Below are positions 61,310 to 64,000 of a stretch of DNA of 64,000 bases, one piece after another. Every line of letters starts with the position of its first letter. Position 1 is the stretch's first letter. Made by a program: the position numbers and the translations under genes. The stretch comes from Alistipes sp. GTDB lineage: Bacteria > Bacteroidota > Bacteroidia > Bacteroidales > Rikenellaceae. The DNA lies in contig JAFSBY010000029.1 in NCBI GenBank assembly GCA_017437045.1, positions 1 to 64,000 on the forward strand, in the 5' to 3' direction. The notes beneath the pieces are model-generated. The model was not told the DNA's origin. It made no database searches and was given only the letters and a program-made list of their open reading frames with translations.

Positions 61310-64000
61310 TTACTTCTCATTCAGGGCTGCGTGTGCAGCTGCCAGACGTGCGATAGGCACGCGGAAGGGCGAGCAGCTCACGTAGTTCAGACCAGCGTAG
61401 TGGCAGAACTCTACCGACGAAGGCTCACCACCGTGCTCACCGCAGATACCGCACTTGAGGTTCTCGCGCGTGTCGCGACCCTTGAATACGGCCTCCTTGA
61501 TCAGCTTACCTACACCGTTGCGATCCAGGATCTGGAACGGGTCGTTCTTCAGGATACCCTTCTCGAGGTAGATCGGCAGGAACTTCGAAATATCGTCACG
61601 CGAGAAGCCCAGCGTCATCTGCGTCAGGTCGTTCGTACCGAACGAGAAGAACTGAGCCACCTCAGCGATCTGGTTAGCTGTAACGGCTGCACGCGGAACC
61701 TCGATCATCGTACCAACCATGTACTCGATCTTGTCGTTGCGCTCCGAGAATACCTGCTCGGCCGTCTTGTCGATGATGTTCTTCTGGTAGCGCAGCTCCT
61801 TGTGGTTACCTACCAGCGGCACCATAATCTCTACGTGTACCTCCATGCCCGTAGCCTTGACGTTCATAGCGGCCTCGATGATGGCGCGAGCCTGCATCTC
61901 GGTGATCTCCGGATAGGTGTTACCCAGACGGCAACCACGGTGACCCAGCATCGGGTTGAACTCGGCCAAAGCCTCTACCTTGGCGATGATCTTCTCAACG
62001 GGAACACCCATCTCGTCGGCCATCTCCTGCTGACCCTTCAGATCGTGCGGAACGAACTCGTGCAAGGGGGGATCCAAGAGACGTACCGTCACGGGGTTAC
62101 CCTTCATGGCCTTGAACAGACCCTCGAAGTCACCACGCTGGATCGGCAACAGCTTGTTCAGTGCCACGCGGCGACCTGCCTCGTCGTCCGAAAGGATCAT
62201 CTCGCGGATAGCCTTGATACGGTCACCCTCGAAGAACATGTGCTCCGTACGGCACAGACCAATACCCTCGGCACCGAACTCAAATGCCTGAGCAGCATCC
62301 TTCGGCGTGTCAGCATTGGCGCGAACCTTCAGTACCGAGTACTTGCCGGCCAGCTCCATCAGCTTACCGAAGTCACCGCTGAGGTCAGCAGCGCGCGTAG
62401 CTACCTCACCGAGGTAAACCTCACCGGTCGATCCGTTCAGCGAGATCCAGTCACCCTCCTTAACAACTACATCACCCACCTTGATCGTGCGAGCCTTGTA
62501 GTCAATCTCCAGCTCACCGGCACCCGAAACGCAGCACTTACCCATACCACGAGCTACAACGGCTGCGTGCGAGGTCATACCACCACGTGCGGTCAAAATA
62601 CCGGCAGCATCCAACATACCCTTCAGGTCCTCGGGCGAGGTCTCGATACGCACCAGAATAGCGCGCTGACCCGTCTCACCCAGCACTTTGGCAGCGTCAT
62701 CAGCGAAGAATACTACGGGACCCGTAGCAGCACCCGGCGATGCGGGCAGACCCTTCGTGATCACCTTGGCCGAGGCGATCGCCTTCTTGTCGAATACGGG
62801 GTGGAGCAGCTCGTCGAGCTTCGCGGGCTCGCAACGCAGCACGGCCGTCTTCTCGTCGATGCGGCCCTCACGGAGCATATCCATAGCGATCTTCACCATG
62901 GCAGCACCCGTACGCTTACCGTTGCGGCACTGCAACATCCAGAGTTTACCGTCCTGGATCGTGAACTCGATGTCCTGCATATCCTTGTAGTGGTCCTCGA
63001 GGTGGTTCTGGATAGCGTCCAGCTCCTTGTAAACCTCGGGCATAACCTCCTCCAGCGAGGGGTACTTCTCGGCACGCTCCTCCTCGGAGATGTTCTGTGC
63101 CTTGGCCCAACGACGCGAACCCTCGATGGTGATCTGCTGCGGCGTGCGGATACCGGCTACCACGTCCTCACCCTGTGCGTTGATCAGGTACTCACCGTTG
63201 AAGATATCCTCACCCGTTGCGGCGTCACGCGAGAAGGCTACACCGGTTGCCGAGTTGTTACCCATGTTACCGAATACCATGGCCATCACCGATACGGCCG
63301 TACCCCACTCTGCGGGGATGTTGTTGAGCTTACGATACAGAATAGCGCGCTCGTTCATCCACGAACCGAACACGGCGCAGATGGCACCCCAAAGCTGCTC
63401 CCAGGGGCATGCGGGGAAGTCCTTGCCCGTATTCTGCTTCACGGCTGCCTTGAAGTTGGCTACCAGCTCCTTCAGGTCCTCGACCGTCAGGTCCGTATCC
63501 TTCACGATACCGCGCTTCTCCTTCTGCTTCTCGATGATCTCCTCGAAGGGATCCTGATCCTCCTTCGATGCAGGCTTCATCTCGAGTACCACGTCACCGT
63601 ACATCTGTACGAAACGGCGGTACGAGTCCCATGCAAACCAGGGGTTGCCGCTCAACTTGGCCATCGCCTCGACAGCCTCGTCGTTCATACCCAGGTTCAG
63701 GATCGTATCCATCATACCGGGCATCGAAGCGCGAGCACCCGAACGCACCGACAGCAACAGCGGCTGCTGCTTGTCGCCAAACTTGCGACCCGTCAGCTTC
63801 TCGATGTTGGCTACAGCCTTCTCGACCTCGGGCTTGAGCAGTGCTACGACTGCCTCTTTACCCTGTGCGTAGTACTCGGCGCAGGTGTCCGTCGTGATCG
63901 TGAAGCCCGGAGGTACGGGGATACCGATGAGGTTCATCTCCGCAAGGTTTGCACCCTTACCACCCAGCAGCTCACGCATCTTACCATTACCCTCGGCCTC
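61310..64000 (-). CDS. ppdK: pyruvate, phosphate dikinase (5' end beyond the window)
   Basis: About 897 residues of PPDK are visible, and the reading frame runs off the right edge. The enzyme converts pyruvate, ATP and phosphate to PEP, AMP and pyrophosphate. The ATP-grasp N-terminal region begins RELLGGKGANLAEMN. The central swivelling domain has GGMTSHAAVVARGMG, whose histidine is the phosphorylated residue. The C-terminal PEP-binding barrel carries GLCRTEHMFFEGDRI and ends with CGICGEHGGEPSS, whose cysteine is catalytic. An ATG at 63979 is internal; the residues before it (EAEGNGK) match the expected upstream sequence. Confidence 0.97.
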   Translation of the reverse strand, partial: EAEGNGKMRELLGGKGANLAEMNLIGIPVPPGFTITTDTCAEYYAQGKEAVVALLKPEVEKAVANIEKLTGRKFGDKQQPLLLSVRSGARASMPGMMDTILNLGMNDEAVEAMAKLSGNPWFAWDSYRRFVQMYGDVVLEMKPASKEDQDPFEEIIEKQKEKRGIVKDTDLTVEDLKELVANFKAAVKQNTGKDFPACPWEQLWGAICAVFGSWMNERAILYRKLNNIPAEWGTAVSVMAMVFGNMGNNSATGVAFSRDAATGEDIFNGEYLINAQGEDVVAGIRTPQQITIEGSRRWAKAQNISEEERAEKYPSLEEVMPEVYKELDAIQNHLEDHYKDMQDIEFTIQDGKLWMLQCRNGKRTGAAMVKIAMDMLREGRIDEKTAVLRCEPAKLDELLHPVFDKKAIASAKVITKGLPASPGAATGPVVFFADDAAKVLGETGQRAILVRIETSPEDLKGMLDAAGILTARGGMTSHAAVVARGMGKCCVSGAGELEIDYKARTIKVGDVVVKEGDWISLNGSTGEVYLGEVATRAADLSGDFGKLMELAGKYSVLKVRANADTPKDAAQAFEFGAEGIGLCRTEHMFFEGDRIKAIREMILSDDEAGRRVALNKLLPIQRGDFEGLFKAMKGNPVTVRLLDPPLHEFVPHDLKGQQEMADEMGVPVEKIIAKVEALAEFNPMLGHRGCRLGNTYPEITEMQARAIIEAAMNVKATGMEVHVEIMVPLVGNHKELRYQKNIIDKTAEQVFSERNDKIEYMVGTMIEVPRAAVTANQIAEVAQFFSFGTNDLTQMTLGFSRDDISKFLPIYLEKGILKNDPFQILDRNGVGKLIKEAVFKGRDTRENLKCGICGEHGGEPSSVEFCHYAGLNYVSCSPFRVPIARLAAAHAALNEK

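Overview
The window reads as a stretch of chromosome from a Bacteroidota bacterium, most likely a gut Bacteroidales. Evidence seen directly: a SusC/SusD outer-membrane pair, a PorX-type response regulator, many promoters of the TTTG-N19/20-TAnnTTTG form instead of sigma70 boxes, lipoproteins with the acidic post-cysteine signal of this phylum, and small genes typical of it (GSCFA, DUF2851, DUF59 next to SufE). Gene content and high-expression codon use resemble Alistipes/Rikenellaceae, but that placement is inference. I see no rRNA, tRNA, CRISPR array, prophage or insertion sequence. Nearly all of the window is dense core genome.

Layout. 1-7.5 kb: an accessory-looking SusC-SusD-lipoprotein operon closed by a strong terminator, then a tyrosine recombinase of the Bacteroidetes IntDOT-like type. 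7.5-10.5 kb: porX-tsaE-SRPBCC, then HU and a 30-residue basic protein. 10.5-16 kb: a 480-base structured gap, then rng (RNase G) and mfd. 16-24 kb: an envelope operon of coaX, a FadL-like outer-membrane protein, a TPR protein, lptC, a GldE/CorC-like membrane protein and ppiD. 24-31 kb: a dipeptidyl-peptidase III lipoprotein, panC-panD, DUF456 and an M16 protease. 31-36 kb (minus): a GH5-like secreted hydrolase, and an M23 peptidase-ispD-PH-domain operon. 36-39 kb: lpxK, a purine nucleoside phosphorylase, ssb. 38.7-47.8 kb (minus): SDR, dCMP deaminase, secA, DUF2851, DUF59, sufE, a divergent alkaline-phosphatase-superfamily protein, GSCFA. 47.8-55.3 kb: ispE, rpiB, typA, aroB, waaA, yraN, tyrA, pepE. 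55.4-64 kb: acpP-fabF-rnc-radC, glyS-ruvX-def, and the 3' 90-95% of ppdK running off the right edge.

How the genes work together. Lipid A/LPS assembly and export (lpxK, waaA, lptC), fatty-acid synthesis (acpP, fabF), isoprenoid synthesis by the MEP route (ispD, ispE), CoA synthesis (panC, panD, coaX), protein export and periplasmic folding (secA, ppiD) and T9SS-type regulation (porX) make this mostly an envelope-building region with translation and repair housekeeping mixed in.

Most notable points: secA is broken into two overlapping reading frames by what looks like a single-base deletion; ispE and the GSCFA gene appear to share a 36-base divergent promoter with essentially no leader on either side; the SusCD operon sits beside a recombinase; a 30-residue basic protein looks like a bS22/mS38-type ribosomal protein; rng follows a long structured non-coding stretch; and the PafA-like phosphatase has lost a metal-ligand aspartate. 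I did not find a clear, wholly new multi-gene system.
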